Source: Streptomyces cacaoi
Lineage (GTDB): Bacteria; Actinomycetota; Actinomycetes; Streptomycetales; Streptomycetaceae
Direction: 5' to 3'
DNA: 64,000 nucleotides
NCBI RefSeq assembly: GCF_006539165.1
Contig: NZ_BJMM01000034.1
Coordinates: 1 to 64,000 of the forward strand
In this document: piece by piece, positions 33,438 through 42,458 of the stretch
Position numbering within the stretch: position 1 is the stretch's first letter
Layout of the letters: each line of letters opens with the position of its first letter
Position numbers and translations under genes: made by a program
The notes under the pieces: generated by a model
What the model was told of the DNA's origin: nothing
Database searches by the model: none
Seen by the model: the letters and a program-made list of their open reading frames with translations, nothing else

Positions 33438-34247
33438 TCAGACGCGGCACAGCAGCTCGCCGTGGAGCACCCCGAACCAGCCGTCCTCGTGGGCGCCCCA
33501 GGCCCGCCACGCCTCCGCGATCCGCTCCAGGTCCTCGCGGGTGGCCAGGCCCTTGCCGACGGCCAGCTCCGCGTAGGCGGACGCGACGGTGCGCTCGGCC
33601 CACAGGCCGCTCCACCAGGCCCGCTCCTGCGGCGTCGAGTAGTTCCAGGTGCTGGTCGAGACCGTCACATCGGTGAAGCCGGCCTGCCGTGCCCAGGCGT
33701 GCAGCCGGCGGCCGGCGTCGGGCTGGCCGCCGCAGGCGCTCGCGACCCGGCGGTAGAGCTGCTGCCACCTGTCCATGCCGGGCACCTCCGGGTACCAGAA
33801 CATGCCGCCGTAGTCCGCGTCCCGCACGGCGACGATCCCGCCCGGCGCGCACACCCGGCGCATCTCCCGCAGGGCGGCGACGGGGTCGCCCACGTGCTGG
33901 AGGGTCTGGTGGGCGTGGACGACGTCGAAGGAGCCGTCCGGCTGGTCGAGCGCGTGCACGTCCCCGGTGGTGAACTCGATGTTCTCCAGGCCCCGTTCGT
34001 CCGCGGTGGCGCGTGCCTGCTCCAGCACGCCCGCGGCCGCGTCCAGGCCGGTCACCCGGCCGCGCGGTACGAGGGCCGCCAGATCGCAGGTGATGGTGCC
34101 CGGGCCGCAGCCGATGTCCAGGACGCGGGCGTCCGGCCGCAGTTCGCCCAGCAGATAGGCGGCCGAGTTGGCGGCGGTGCGCCAGCGGTGGGAGCGCAGG
34201 ACGGAGTCGTGGTGGCCGTGGGTGTACACGGCGGTCTCGTGTGCCAT
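33438..34247 (-). CDS. class I SAM-dependent methyltransferase
   Basis: A 269-residue methyltransferase of the UbiE/type 11 group. Motif I is RVLDIGCGPGTITCDLAAL near residue 40, GLDAAAGVLEQARA follows as motif post-I, and DVVHAHQTLQHVGDPVAALREMRRVCAPGGIVAVRDADYGGMFW covers motifs II and III. The substrate is unknown. The 200 bases upstream contain the 7-bp tandem repeat. Confidence 0.9.
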   Translation of the reverse strand: MAHETAVYTHGHHDSVLRSHRWRTAANSAAYLLGELRPDARVLDIGCGPGTITCDLAALVPRGRVTGLDAAAGVLEQARATADERGLENIEFTTGDVHALDQPDGSFDVVHAHQTLQHVGDPVAALREMRRVCAPGGIVAVRDADYGGMFWYPEVPGMDRWQQLYRRVASACGGQPDAGRRLHAWARQAGFTDVTVSTSTWNYSTPQERAWWSGLWAERTVASAYAELAVGKGLATREDLERIAEAWRAWGAHEDGWFGVLHGELLCRV

Positions 34248-34320
34248 GCACGCACTCTAGGCGCGCGTCTTGCCATGCGAGCAAGACTGTCTCTCGATGT
34301 GGGACACCTGATGCTCGGTG

Positions 34321-34415
34321 CCGGACGCCGGACGCCGGACGCCGGACGCCGGACGCCGGACGCCGGACGGCCTGCGGTGCCGGACGCCGGACGCCGGACG
34401 GCCTGCGGTGCCGGA
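34321..34415. repeat. 7-bp tandem repeat (CCGGACG) in two blocks
   Basis: Seven perfect copies of CCGGACG (34321-34369), then GCCTGCGGTG, then three copies (34380-34400) and again GCCTGCGGTG. The compound structure suggests duplication of a repeat-plus-spacer block. It lies between the methyltransferase and CBS genes. Confidence 0.9.
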
Positions 34416-34447
34416 AGCGGTCCGGAATCCGGCCGGGCCCGTCCCGG

Positions 34448-34891
34448 TCAGCCGGCCGGTTCGTCCCGCCGCAGCCGGTCCGGGGCCGCGCGGCTGATGT
34501 CGGCGAGCGCCGAATCGGAGTCGCGGTCCCGGGCGAGGTCCCCGAGGGTGACGACGCCCACGAGCCGGCCGTTCTCCACGACGGGCAGCCGGCGCACCGC
34601 GTGCGAGCGCATCAGCCGCACCGCGTCGTCGACGAGCGTGTCCGGGCCGGCGGCCACCGGCGTGGGGGTGCACATCGAACGGCAGCTCACCCCGAGCGGG
34701 TCCACACCGTCGGCGACCGCGCGCAGCACGATGTCGCGGTCCGTCAGCAGGCCCACCAGCCGGCCGTCCCGCGCGACGAGCACGTCGCCGATGCCCTGCG
34801 CCCGCATCAACTGGGCCGCCTCGACCAGCGTGGCGTCCGGCCGGACGGTCGTCGCCGCGGCCGTCATCACCTCTCTCACGAACCGTGTCAT
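34448..34891 (-). CDS. CBS-domain pair protein
   Basis: A 147-residue cytosolic protein consisting of two CBS motifs: VREVMTAAATTVRPDATLVEAAQLMRAQGIGDVLVARDGRLVGLLTDRDIVLRAV and CRSMCTPTPVAAGPDTLVDDAVRLMRSHAVRRLPVVENGRLVGVVTLGDLA. CBS pairs bind adenosine nucleotides and act as energy or redox sensors. ATG 34891 is chosen; longer frames upstream are Arg-rich noise. It diverges from the sigma-factor gene across 358 bases in which I found no gene and no convincing stress-sigma promoter. Confidence 0.88.
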   Translation of the reverse strand: MTRFVREVMTAAATTVRPDATLVEAAQLMRAQGIGDVLVARDGRLVGLLTDRDIVLRAVADGVDPLGVSCRSMCTPTPVAAGPDTLVDDAVRLMRSHAVRRLPVVENGRLVGVVTLGDLARDRDSDSALADISRAAPDRLRRDEPAG

Positions 34892-35249
34892 CGTCCGTCT
34901 TCCCTTCGCCGCCCCGGCGTCCGTGGGCGCCGGGCTCCTCTCCGGTGCGGTCCGACGGGGCTGTCCGGTACCCCGTTCCGGCCGTCCGACACCGGGTGCG
35001 CGGCGACCGGCGGGGCGCGACCGGGTGCCGGGCCGGGCACGCGGGGCGGCGGCCCGTCCGGAGCGCACGCGCCGTGCGGGGCGGAGGTTTGCCGTGGAGG
35101 CACAGGGGCACGCGCATCCCGTGCTTCGGAAAGCAGGCACATCCGCGGGAGCGGTCGCGTGGGCCCGGTGGCCTTCGTTCGCCCCGCCTGTGTCGAGCTC
35201 CCGCGGTGACCAGCCCGATTCACGTCACCGTAAGGGGAGAGCCAAGTCG

Positions 35250-36212
35250 ATGACCGTGCGCACCCGTACACCGCGAGCCCGCCACCCGCACGACGACGCC
35301 CCCGACACCTCCGGCGAGTTCCGCCGGATCGCGGAGCTGCCCGAAGGCCCCGAGAAGGAAGAGCTGCGCCAGAACGTGGTGCGGGCCTGGATGCCCATGG
35401 CCGGCCGGCTGGCCCGGCACTTCCGCAACCGCGGCGAGGCGCTGGAGGACCTGGAACAGGTGGCAGCGCTGGGCCTGGTGAAGGCCGTGGCGCGCTACGA
35501 CACCTCGCGCGGCTGCGCCTTCGAGAGCTTCGCCGTACCGACCATCGTGGGCGAGATCAAGCGCCACTTCCGGGACCACATGTGGGGCCTGCACGTGCCC
35601 CGGCGGGTGCAGGAGCTGCGCAACCGGGTCCGCACCAGCCAGCGGGAGCTGACCTCTTCCCTCGACGAACCCAGGCCCACCGTGCGGCAGATCGCCGACC
35701 ACAGCGGTCTGAGCGAGGAGGACGTCCTGGTCGGCATGGAGGCGCTGGAGAGCTACAGCACCCTGTCCCTGGACTCCGAACTCCCGGGCGCCGACGACGG
35801 CTACTCGCTCTCGGACACCCTCGGCACACCGGAGCCCGGCTACGACCACGTGGTCGCCCGCGAGGCCGTCAAGCCGCGGCTGCGCCGGCTCCCCGAGCGG
35901 GAACAGCGCATCCTGTACCTGCGGTTCTTCTGCGACATGACGCAGAGCCGGATCGCCGAGCAGCTCGGCATCTCCCAGATGCACGTCTCCCGGCTCATCA
36001 GCCGTACCTGCGACCGCATCCAGCGCGACGTCGAGGCGGGCACCGACACCGGTTCCGACGTCGGCTCCGACATCGGTTCCGGCTCCGGAGGCGAGGGTGG
36101 CGACGGCCGGGCGAGCGCCGGGGCGGGTACCGCACCGGCGGGCCGGTGGCGCGGACAGCGTCCGGCGCGCGGTCGGCGGCGCGTTCCCGGCCGTGCGCCG
36201 GTGGCGGCCTGA
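35250..36212 (+). CDS. SigB/SigF/SigG-family RNA polymerase sigma factor
   Basis: A 320-residue group 3 sigma factor. Region 2 is visible in EDLEQVAALGLVKAVARYDTSRGCAFESFAVPTIVGEIKRHFRDHMWGLHVPRRVQE (residues 70-125), region 3 in PTVRQIADHSGLSEEDVLVGMEAL and region 4 in LPEREQRILYLRFFCDMTQSRIAEQLGISQMHVSRLISRTCDRI. Such factors control stress and development in Streptomyces, usually under anti-sigma kinases; no anti-sigma gene adjoins. The last 55 residues are a Gly/Asp/Arg-rich tail. ATG 35250 follows AAGGGGAGA. Confidence 0.93.
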   Translation: MTVRTRTPRARHPHDDAPDTSGEFRRIAELPEGPEKEELRQNVVRAWMPMAGRLARHFRNRGEALEDLEQVAALGLVKAVARYDTSRGCAFESFAVPTIVGEIKRHFRDHMWGLHVPRRVQELRNRVRTSQRELTSSLDEPRPTVRQIADHSGLSEEDVLVGMEALESYSTLSLDSELPGADDGYSLSDTLGTPEPGYDHVVAREAVKPRLRRLPEREQRILYLRFFCDMTQSRIAEQLGISQMHVSRLISRTCDRIQRDVEAGTDTGSDVGSDIGSGSGGEGGDGRASAGAGTAPAGRWRGQRPARGRRRVPGRAPVAA

Positions 36213-36291
36213 GAGAGCGGCCCGGTCGGGCCCGCACCGCCCGGCCCACGCCCCCTGGCGCGGACGCCCGGACGCCGGACGCCCGTGCGCC

Positions 36292-37593
36292 TCAGCCCGG
36301 GGCGTGGGCCCGGGGCCCGGTGAGCGCCAGGGCCATATGCCGGGCCATACGGTCGGCCGCACCGGCCTCGGCGAGCGCGAAGTCCTCGCGCCCGCCGGTG
36401 CGTACCAGCGTGAGCACGCCCACCGCGGTGCCGACGGCGCCCCCGGCTCCCGGGGCGCCGTCCTCGGGCGGCACGGTCAGCGGCACGCACAGCACGGAGC
36501 GGGCCGCCAGCCGGGTCAGCACCGGTGAGCCGGTGGCGTCGGCGCCGAGCGCGTCCGGATCCTCGGGGCGGACGAGGAGCCGCTGTGCGAGCCCCTCGAA
36601 CGCCTCGGTCACCAACGGGGCCGAGGCCGGGTCCTGCCGGCAGAGGGCCTCGCGCTCCGGTTCCGCGCCGGCCGGGCCCGCCGTCAGGGCGCGGCGCAGC
36701 CGGGGGCGGTCGCCGGAACCGTCCGCGAGGTCCGCCGTGTCCGGGACGCGAGGGGTCTCCGGAACGGCCTCGCCTTCCGGGGCGTCGGCACCGTCCGCGA
36801 GGTCGAGGACGACCCAGTCGGCGAACCGGCCCCGCAGGACGCCCGCGGCGCGGTCGAGCGCCTCCTGCGGGCCGCCCGCCACCAGCAGTTCGGCCGCCAT
36901 GTCGTCGACCAGGTCGAGGAGTTCTATGTGCCGCACCGTCCGGGCGGGCTCCGGCGGCGGGGGCGGCGGCACGGTGGGCGGCATGGCGTGCACGACGGGC
37001 TGGAAGACGGCCAGCACGGCGCTGCGCTTCTCGCCCGGCGGGTGCAGCGCGCTCAGGGTGACCCGCAGCCGGGTGCTGTCGGCGGTGTCCGCAGGGCAGC
37101 CCGCGGCGCCGGGTGCACCCGCCTCCTCGTGCGGCGGGTGGGGCAGATGGACCTGGAGGCTCCGGGCGCCCTCGCCCCGGGAGACGGCGGCGACCTGGCT
37201 GCGGAAGGCCGCGCGGTCGCCGTGGGCGAGCGACCCGGTCAGCGCCCGGCCGGAGGCGTACCCGGCGCCCACGGCGAACAGCTCGCCCGCCGCCGCGTTC
37301 ATCCGGCGCACCACCGCGTCCTTGTCCAGGAGCGTCACCGGGACGGGCAGCCGCTGGAAGAGCGCGCGCAGCAGCTGGGGTTCCCGGCTGTCGGCGTGGT
37401 TGGCGTGGTGCCCGGCGGCCATCAGCTCCTCGTACCGCGGCCACAGCACGTCCGCGGCGTGCTGGAGTTCGAACAATGCTGCGTCGAGGGTGGCGAGCGG
37501 TTCGGCGCCCGGAAGGGCCCGCGCCGATTTCAGCTCTTCCACGCGTCGACGGAAATCCACGAGTTCGGATGCGAACTCCTCTGCCCCGGCCAT
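36292..37593 (-). CDS. PAS-GAF sensory protein without output domain
   Basis: A 433-residue cytosolic protein. An N-terminal coiled segment is followed by a PAS-like domain (LLRALFQRLPVPVTLLDKDAVVRRMNAAAGELFAVGAGYASGRALTGSLAHGDRAAFRSQV, about 75-140), a Pro-rich linker, and a C-terminal GAF-like domain ending VLCVPLTVPPE...TAVGVLTLVRTGG. No kinase, phosphatase or DNA-binding domain follows. It converges on the sigma factor and diverges from the GAF-ANTAR gene, so a signalling role in this cluster is likely but inferred. Confidence 0.75.
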   Translation of the reverse strand: MAGAEEFASELVDFRRRVEELKSARALPGAEPLATLDAALFELQHAADVLWPRYEELMAAGHHANHADSREPQLLRALFQRLPVPVTLLDKDAVVRRMNAAAGELFAVGAGYASGRALTGSLAHGDRAAFRSQVAAVSRGEGARSLQVHLPHPPHEEAGAPGAAGCPADTADSTRLRVTLSALHPPGEKRSAVLAVFQPVVHAMPPTVPPPPPPEPARTVRHIELLDLVDDMAAELLVAGGPQEALDRAAGVLRGRFADWVVLDLADGADAPEGEAVPETPRVPDTADLADGSGDRPRLRRALTAGPAGAEPEREALCRQDPASAPLVTEAFEGLAQRLLVRPEDPDALGADATGSPVLTRLAARSVLCVPLTVPPEDGAPGAGGAVGTAVGVLTLVRTGGREDFALAEAGAADRMARHMALALTGPRAHAPG

Positions 37594-37881
37594 GCGGTCA
37601 ACCTAGCCGGTCGGACGCATGAGCGGGTGCACTCTGTGCGGTTGTGATCGAACAAACCGGGCCCGCGCGGGGTGATGTGCACCACGCGGGCCCCCGAACA
37701 CCGGCCCGCCCCGGGCAGGCCACCGGCCGTCGGGGCCGCCGAGGTCCGGCCGCGTGCCCACCGAGGCCGCGGCAGCGCGGAATCGGGGCCTTCGCCGCCG
37801 GCCCGCCGACGCCGGACGCCGGCGCCGGGCCGAGCCGTCCCCGCCCGTTTTCCCGCGACGGGTGCCGGGCAGCCGAGGGGC

Positions 37882-38709
37882 ATGAAGAGCCCACGGCGCG
37901 TGCCCCCGCCGATGGCCACGGGGTCCCCGGCGGACGACGGCGCACAGATCGAGCCCGACGGACGGCCACCCGGCGAGGCACCCCTGGCCCGCAGCCTCGC
38001 CCGGCTCGCCGAACAGGCGGCACGCTCCGGGCCGCACTGCTGCGGCGCGCTGGCGACGCTGTCCATGCCGTCCGGAAGCGGCGGGCTCGACGACGCGGGC
38101 GACCCCGCGCTGGGCGTCACCCACCCCGACCTCACCCCGCTCGTCACCGTCCAGTTCGAGAGCGGCGAGGGCCCCATCCCCGCCGCGCTCGCCACCGGAC
38201 GCCCCGTCAGCTGCCCCGATCTGCTGCGGGACCGGAGATGGGACGGCTACCGCGCCCACGCACTGGACGCCGGACTGCGCTCCACGACGACGCTGCCCTA
38301 CCGGCGCGCGGGGGTCGTGCTCACCCTCACCGTCTGCTCGTTCCGGCCGCACGGCACCGCCGAGAACCCGGAGAACTCCCCGGCCGACCCCGGCAACCCG
38401 GGCACCGCCTCCTACACGGATCTGCTCGGCGATCTCGCCGCCTCCGTGCTGGTGCGCGATCTGCGCTACCGCGCCGCGCTCGACGAGGTCGAACAGCTCG
38501 ACACCGCGCTGCGCTCCCGGCCCGTCGTCGACCGGGCCTGCGGCATCATCATGGCCGTGACCGGCTGCGGCCCCGATCAGGCGTTCGCCGTGCTGCGCCG
38601 CGTCTCCCAGCGGGCCAACCGCAAGCTGCACGACGTCGCCGAGGGCGTCGTCCGCACCCGCGGCCGCGGTGTGGAGCGCGAACTGCGGCAGCTCGGGCAG
38701 ATGCCCTAG
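37882..38709 (+). CDS. GAF and ANTAR domain RNA-binding antiterminator
   Basis: A 275-residue regulator. A GAF-like domain occupies about residues 25-190 (PVSCPDLLRDRRWDGYRAHALDAGLRSTTTLPY). The C-terminal ANTAR domain is clear: LRSRPVVDRACGIIMAVTGCGPDQAFAVLRRVSQRANRKLHDVAEGVV. ANTAR proteins bind paired RNA hairpins to prevent termination. ATG 37882 follows GAGGGGC; an in-frame ATG at 37672 would add 70 Arg/Pro-rich residues and is rejected. Targets are unknown. Confidence 0.87.
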   Translation: MKSPRRVPPPMATGSPADDGAQIEPDGRPPGEAPLARSLARLAEQAARSGPHCCGALATLSMPSGSGGLDDAGDPALGVTHPDLTPLVTVQFESGEGPIPAALATGRPVSCPDLLRDRRWDGYRAHALDAGLRSTTTLPYRRAGVVLTLTVCSFRPHGTAENPENSPADPGNPGTASYTDLLGDLAASVLVRDLRYRAALDEVEQLDTALRSRPVVDRACGIIMAVTGCGPDQAFAVLRRVSQRANRKLHDVAEGVVRTRGRGVERELRQLGQMP

Positions 38710-38930
38710 CCGGACGTCGTGGGCGGACGTCCCGGGCGGGCGTCCCGGGCCGCTCCCCGGTGGATGCTCAGGCGGCTGCCCTGCACGGACGGCCGTCCGG
38801 CGGCCCGCTCCGTCCGGTACTCCGGCGAACGCCGTAGGGCCACGTGTCGGCGTCCTGGCTCCTCGCGCCTTCTGCCAAGGTGTATGAGAGGAAGCTTGTC
38901 CTATGTAAGTCGCGGCGGAGGCAGGGACGG

Positions 38931-40433
38931 ATGGGGCGCATCGACCACGGTCCGGCCGGCGGGAGCGAGGGCGGACAGCGGGCGGGGGACGCCGCACCCA
39001 CCGGCACGACCGGCACGACCGGCACGGCCGGAACAGCCGGAGCGGCCGGGGCGGCCGGGGCGTCCGGGACCGCCGGAACTGCCGGAGCCGGCGGCGCCGT
39101 TGCGGACGACACCGGCACCGACACCGGCACCGACACCGTGCGTTCCGCCGCCGCCGGGTACTGGGAGCGGCGCGGTATGCCGACCGTGCCCGGCCAGGTG
39201 GCCGTCGCGCCCGGCAGCTCCCTGCTGCTCCTCGCGGTGCTGGCCGCGCAGGCCGCGCAGTCCGGGGAGGACGAGGAGGACGAGCAGGCCGGGGAGGCCG
39301 GGGGAGCCCTGCGCACCGCCGCGGGACGGCGCACGGTGCCCGGGCCCGGGGCCGTCTTCCTGCCGCGTCCCTGCTCCCGGCGGTACGCGCGGCAGGCCCG
39401 GCTGCTGGGCCGGGCCGTGCACACCGTTCCGGTGCCGGTCGAATGCGGGGGCGTGCCGGACCCGTTCGCGCTGCTGGAGGCCGTCCGCAGGGCGCGGACG
39501 CGGGGGACGGCCGGGCGGCCGGGGGAGCCGGGGGGCCGGGAACAGGGCCCGTCCGGGGTGCTGGTGCTGTCCGTCGCCGACGATGTGACGGGCACGACGG
39601 TTCCGCCCGAGCTGCTGCACGAGGTGTGCGAGGCCGCTGCCGAGGAGGGGCTGCTCCTCGTCAGCGACGAGACCTGGCGGGACACCTCGCACCGGCCGCA
39701 CGACACGGTCGTCGTCAGCCCCGCCGAGATGCTGCACGGCAGCGCGCACGCCGACGCGGTCGTCGTGCTGACGGGGCTGAACCCGGCGGGCCCGGTGCCG
39801 CTGCCGCCGGGAGCCGCAGCGGGCGCTGCCCGGTTTCCCGCCACCGGGCGCGGCGCCCGGATCGGCGCCAGGACCGGGGAGGTGCTCGCCGCGCTGGGCG
39901 CGGGGCTGTCCCGCGCGTCCGCCGCTGCCGCCGCCGCGGCGCTGGCCGAGTCCGCGGAGGTCCGGGAGCGGCGGGCCGCCGCCGCCCGGCTGCACGGCGC
40001 CCGCGCCGACGCGCTGCACCGGGCCGTCACCGCGGCCGGCGCCGTGTGCCGGCCGCCGCACGTGGGGCGCGGCGTCTACGCGGACTTCGAGCAGTTGCGC
40101 AGCCGGCTCGCGGCGCGCGGCATCCGCGACGCCCCCGCGCTGGAGGCCGAACTGGTGCGCGGGCTGGCGGGCCACCGGCCGCCCCGGGCCGGGGACGGCC
40201 CCGGCGGCACCGGGGTACTGGGCGGCCACCGCTTCGGCGACGACCCGCACGCACTGCGGGTCCGCCTCGCGACGGATCTGCTGGCCGGCGCCCGCGGACC
40301 CGGACACACACCGGAAACGGAGCCCGCCGCGTTCCCCGAGGGGGCGGACCTGCTGGAATTGCCGGGTGCAGCACAGGCGTTGACGCAGGTGCAGTCGGTG
40401 CTGGCCGACCTCACGGATGGGAGCTCTCACTAG
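38931..40433 (+). CDS. aminotransferase class I/II-fold protein lacking any lysine
   Basis: A 500-residue protein. Residues 1-85 are a Gly-Thr/Gly-Ala repeat head. The rest follows fold-type I aminotransferases: AAAGYWERRGMPTVPGQVAVAPGSSLLLLAVLAA, PRPCSRRYARQARLLGRAVHTVPV, then VTGTTVPPELLHEVCEAAAEEGLLLVSDETWRD with the PLP-pyridine Asp. The expected Ser-Lys Schiff-base segment reads VLTGLNPAGP, the usual NPTG is DVTG, and no lysine occurs anywhere from the chosen start. It therefore cannot form the normal internal aldimine. ATG 38931 has GGAGG 9 bases upstream. The next gene begins directly after its stop. Confidence 0.72.
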   Translation: MGRIDHGPAGGSEGGQRAGDAAPTGTTGTTGTAGTAGAAGAAGASGTAGTAGAGGAVADDTGTDTGTDTVRSAAAGYWERRGMPTVPGQVAVAPGSSLLLLAVLAAQAAQSGEDEEDEQAGEAGGALRTAAGRRTVPGPGAVFLPRPCSRRYARQARLLGRAVHTVPVPVECGGVPDPFALLEAVRRARTRGTAGRPGEPGGREQGPSGVLVLSVADDVTGTTVPPELLHEVCEAAAEEGLLLVSDETWRDTSHRPHDTVVVSPAEMLHGSAHADAVVVLTGLNPAGPVPLPPGAAAGAARFPATGRGARIGARTGEVLAALGAGLSRASAAAAAAALAESAEVRERRAAAARLHGARADALHRAVTAAGAVCRPPHVGRGVYADFEQLRSRLAARGIRDAPALEAELVRGLAGHRPPRAGDGPGGTGVLGGHRFGDDPHALRVRLATDLLAGARGPGHTPETEPAAFPEGADLLELPGAAQALTQVQSVLADLTDGSSH

Positions 40434-41672
40434 ATGACCGAACGGACCGGACAGCCCAGCGAGCGCTCTGGCTCCACCCCCGCATCCCCACCGCCTCCCG
40501 GCCCGGCGGCGGAGCACCCGCGGCCCGCGTCGCCGTCGGCCGCCGCGTCTGCCGGGTCCGCCGGGTCCGCTGCGTCTGCTGCGTCTGCTGCGTCCCCCGC
40601 GGGCGGGTGCTGCGGCGGCGGGTGCGGCGGAGGGGCCCCGGCGGGCGGCCCCGAACTGCTGACGCTCGCGCCGCCGCCCCCGGTCTCCCCGCCGCGTCCG
40701 GTGGGTGCCAAGCGGGTGTGGCCCCGCTCGTTCACCGACCGTCTGACCTCGCCGCTGCCCGGGGTGCGTGCCATGGCGCGGCTCGCCAGGGAGGGCGCGA
40801 TGCGGCCGATGGCCGCCGCGCTGCGCGAGGAGATCCCCCGGCTGCCGTTCGCGCCCGGCCCCATGCCGGATCCGGACGCCGGCACCATCGCCGTCACCTG
40901 GGCCGGGCACGCCAGCTGGGTGGTGCGGATCGGCGGGCTGACGGTGCTGACCGACCCGGTGTGGTCCCGCAGGATCCTCGGGACGCCGGCGCGCATCACC
41001 CCGGTCGGGGTGGCCTGGCGGGATCTGCCTCCCGTCGACGCCGTCGTCGTCTCGCACAACCACTACGACCATCTCGACCTGCCCACGCTGCGCAGACTCC
41101 CGCGCGAGACGCCGCTGTTCGTCCCCGCCGGGCTCGGCTCCTGGTGCCGGCGGCGCGGCTTCACCGTCGTCACCGAGCTGGACTGGTGGGAGGGCGCCGA
41201 GCTGCCCGCGCCGGCGGCGGGCGACGGGGCGCGGGTGCGCTTCGACTTCGTGCCGGCGCACCACTGGTCCAAGCGCACCCTCACCGACACCTGCCGGTCC
41301 CTGTGGGGCGGATGGGTGCTCACCGCGCCGGACAGGCAGCGGGTCTACTTCGCCGGCGACACCGGCTACGGCCACTGGTTCCGGGAGATCGGCCGCCGCT
41401 ACCCGGGGATCGACCTGGCGCTGATGCCCATCGGCGCCTACGACCCGCGCTGGATGCTGCGCCCCGTGCACACCGACCCGGAGGAGGCGGTGCTCGCCTG
41501 CCGGGACGCCGGCGCCCGCCGGATGGCGCCCATGCACTGGTCGACGTTCCTGCTGTCCGGGGAGCCCCCGCTGGAGCCGCTGTACCGGGTGCGGGCGGCC
41601 TGGCGGGAGGCGGGGCTGCCGCGCGAGGACCTGTGGGATCTGCCCGTGGGCGCCTCCCGCGTCCTGGAGTGA
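40434..41672 (+). CDS. MBL-fold hydrolase, NAPE-PLD-like
   Basis: A 412-residue metallo-beta-lactamase-fold protein. After a 70-residue Ala/Ser/Pro head with a Cys/Gly patch (GGCCGGGCGGG) come IAVTWAGHASWVVRIGGLTVLTDPVWS, the metal motif VVSHNHYDHLD near residue 205, FVPAHHWSKRTLTD, YFAGDTGYG and APMHWSTF, matching N-acyl-phosphatidylethanolamine phospholipase D-like proteins. A lipid or phosphodiester substrate is suggested but not proven. The ATG abuts the TAG of the preceding gene, so both are one operon. Confidence 0.85.
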   Translation: MTERTGQPSERSGSTPASPPPPGPAAEHPRPASPSAAASAGSAGSAASAASAASPAGGCCGGGCGGGAPAGGPELLTLAPPPPVSPPRPVGAKRVWPRSFTDRLTSPLPGVRAMARLAREGAMRPMAAALREEIPRLPFAPGPMPDPDAGTIAVTWAGHASWVVRIGGLTVLTDPVWSRRILGTPARITPVGVAWRDLPPVDAVVVSHNHYDHLDLPTLRRLPRETPLFVPAGLGSWCRRRGFTVVTELDWWEGAELPAPAAGDGARVRFDFVPAHHWSKRTLTDTCRSLWGGWVLTAPDRQRVYFAGDTGYGHWFREIGRRYPGIDLALMPIGAYDPRWMLRPVHTDPEEAVLACRDAGARRMAPMHWSTFLLSGEPPLEPLYRVRAAWREAGLPREDLWDLPVGASRVLE

Positions 41673-41727
41673 GCCCCGGCGAGGCGGCGGCCAAACGCTG
41701 CGGGCACCGGGAGCGGCGGGGAGCGCC

Positions 41728-41752
41728 ACGTGCCGGGGAGCGCCGGGCACGT
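41728..41752. terminator. weak stem-loop between convergent genes
   Basis: A 7-bp inverted repeat (ACGTGCC / GGCACGT), extendable over one bulge, lies between the convergent NAPE-PLD-like and DedA genes. Confidence 0.35.
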
Positions 41753-41795
41753 CCACCGCGTCCGGAGCCGCACGAGGAGCGGGCTCGGAGAAGCG

Positions 41796-42458
41796 TCACG
41801 AGGAGCGGGTCGGGCGGACGCGGCGCCACAGCGCGGGGAGCGCGCTGATCAGCAGCGTCAGGCCGACCGCCGCGGCGACGCCCTCCCAGGGCCGGGGGAA
41901 GAGCGCGCCGCCCGCCACCCCGATCAGCTGGTAGACGGCGGTCCAGGCCAGGCAGGCGAAGACGTCGCCGCGGGCGAACTCGCGCAGCGGCGTCCGGGAG
42001 AGCAGGCAGGCCAGCATCACCGGGATGCGGCCGGCCGGCACCAGCCGGGAGAGGACGAGCACCGCCACCCCGTGCTCCCGCAGCTTGCGGTCGGCCTGCT
42101 CCAGCCGCTCCGGTGCCACCCGTCCCCGCAGCGCCGACAGCCAGCGCGAGCCGCTGCGGGAGCCGACGCCGCGCCGGCCCAGCCAGTACAGCCCGATGTC
42201 CCCGAGGAAGGCGGCGGCCGAGGCGACGCCGAAGACCGTCAGCAGCGCGAGCGCGGGCAGGCTCTGGTGCAGGGCGACGACGGCGGCGCCGCTCACCAGC
42301 GCCCCGGTCGGCACCACCGGCACCAGCGAGCCGAGCACCACCAGCAGGAACAGCGAGGGGTAGCCGACCGCCTGCTGGGTGGCCTCCGGCGGCGAGACCA
42401 CCACCTCGGACACACGGTCGACGACGGCGCCCAGCCCCTGGGTGAGGGATCCGCTCAC
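41796..42458 (-). CDS. DedA/VTT-family membrane protein
   Basis: A 220-residue integral membrane protein with about five helices. Typical features are LGSLVPVVPTGALVSGAAVVAL, AAAFLGDIGLYWLGRRGVGSR and the re-entrant motif VLVLSRLVPAGRIPVMLACLLSRTPLREFARGDVFACLAWTAVYQLIG. DedA proteins are implicated in lipid-carrier flipping and membrane homeostasis. GTG 42458 overlaps the upstream MBL gene's TGA (GTGA), so the two are co-translated. Confidence 0.87.
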   Translation of the reverse strand: MSGSLTQGLGAVVDRVSEVVVSPPEATQQAVGYPSLFLLVVLGSLVPVVPTGALVSGAAVVALHQSLPALALLTVFGVASAAAFLGDIGLYWLGRRGVGSRSGSRWLSALRGRVAPERLEQADRKLREHGVAVLVLSRLVPAGRIPVMLACLLSRTPLREFARGDVFACLAWTAVYQLIGVAGGALFPRPWEGVAAAVGLTLLISALPALWRRVRPTRSS

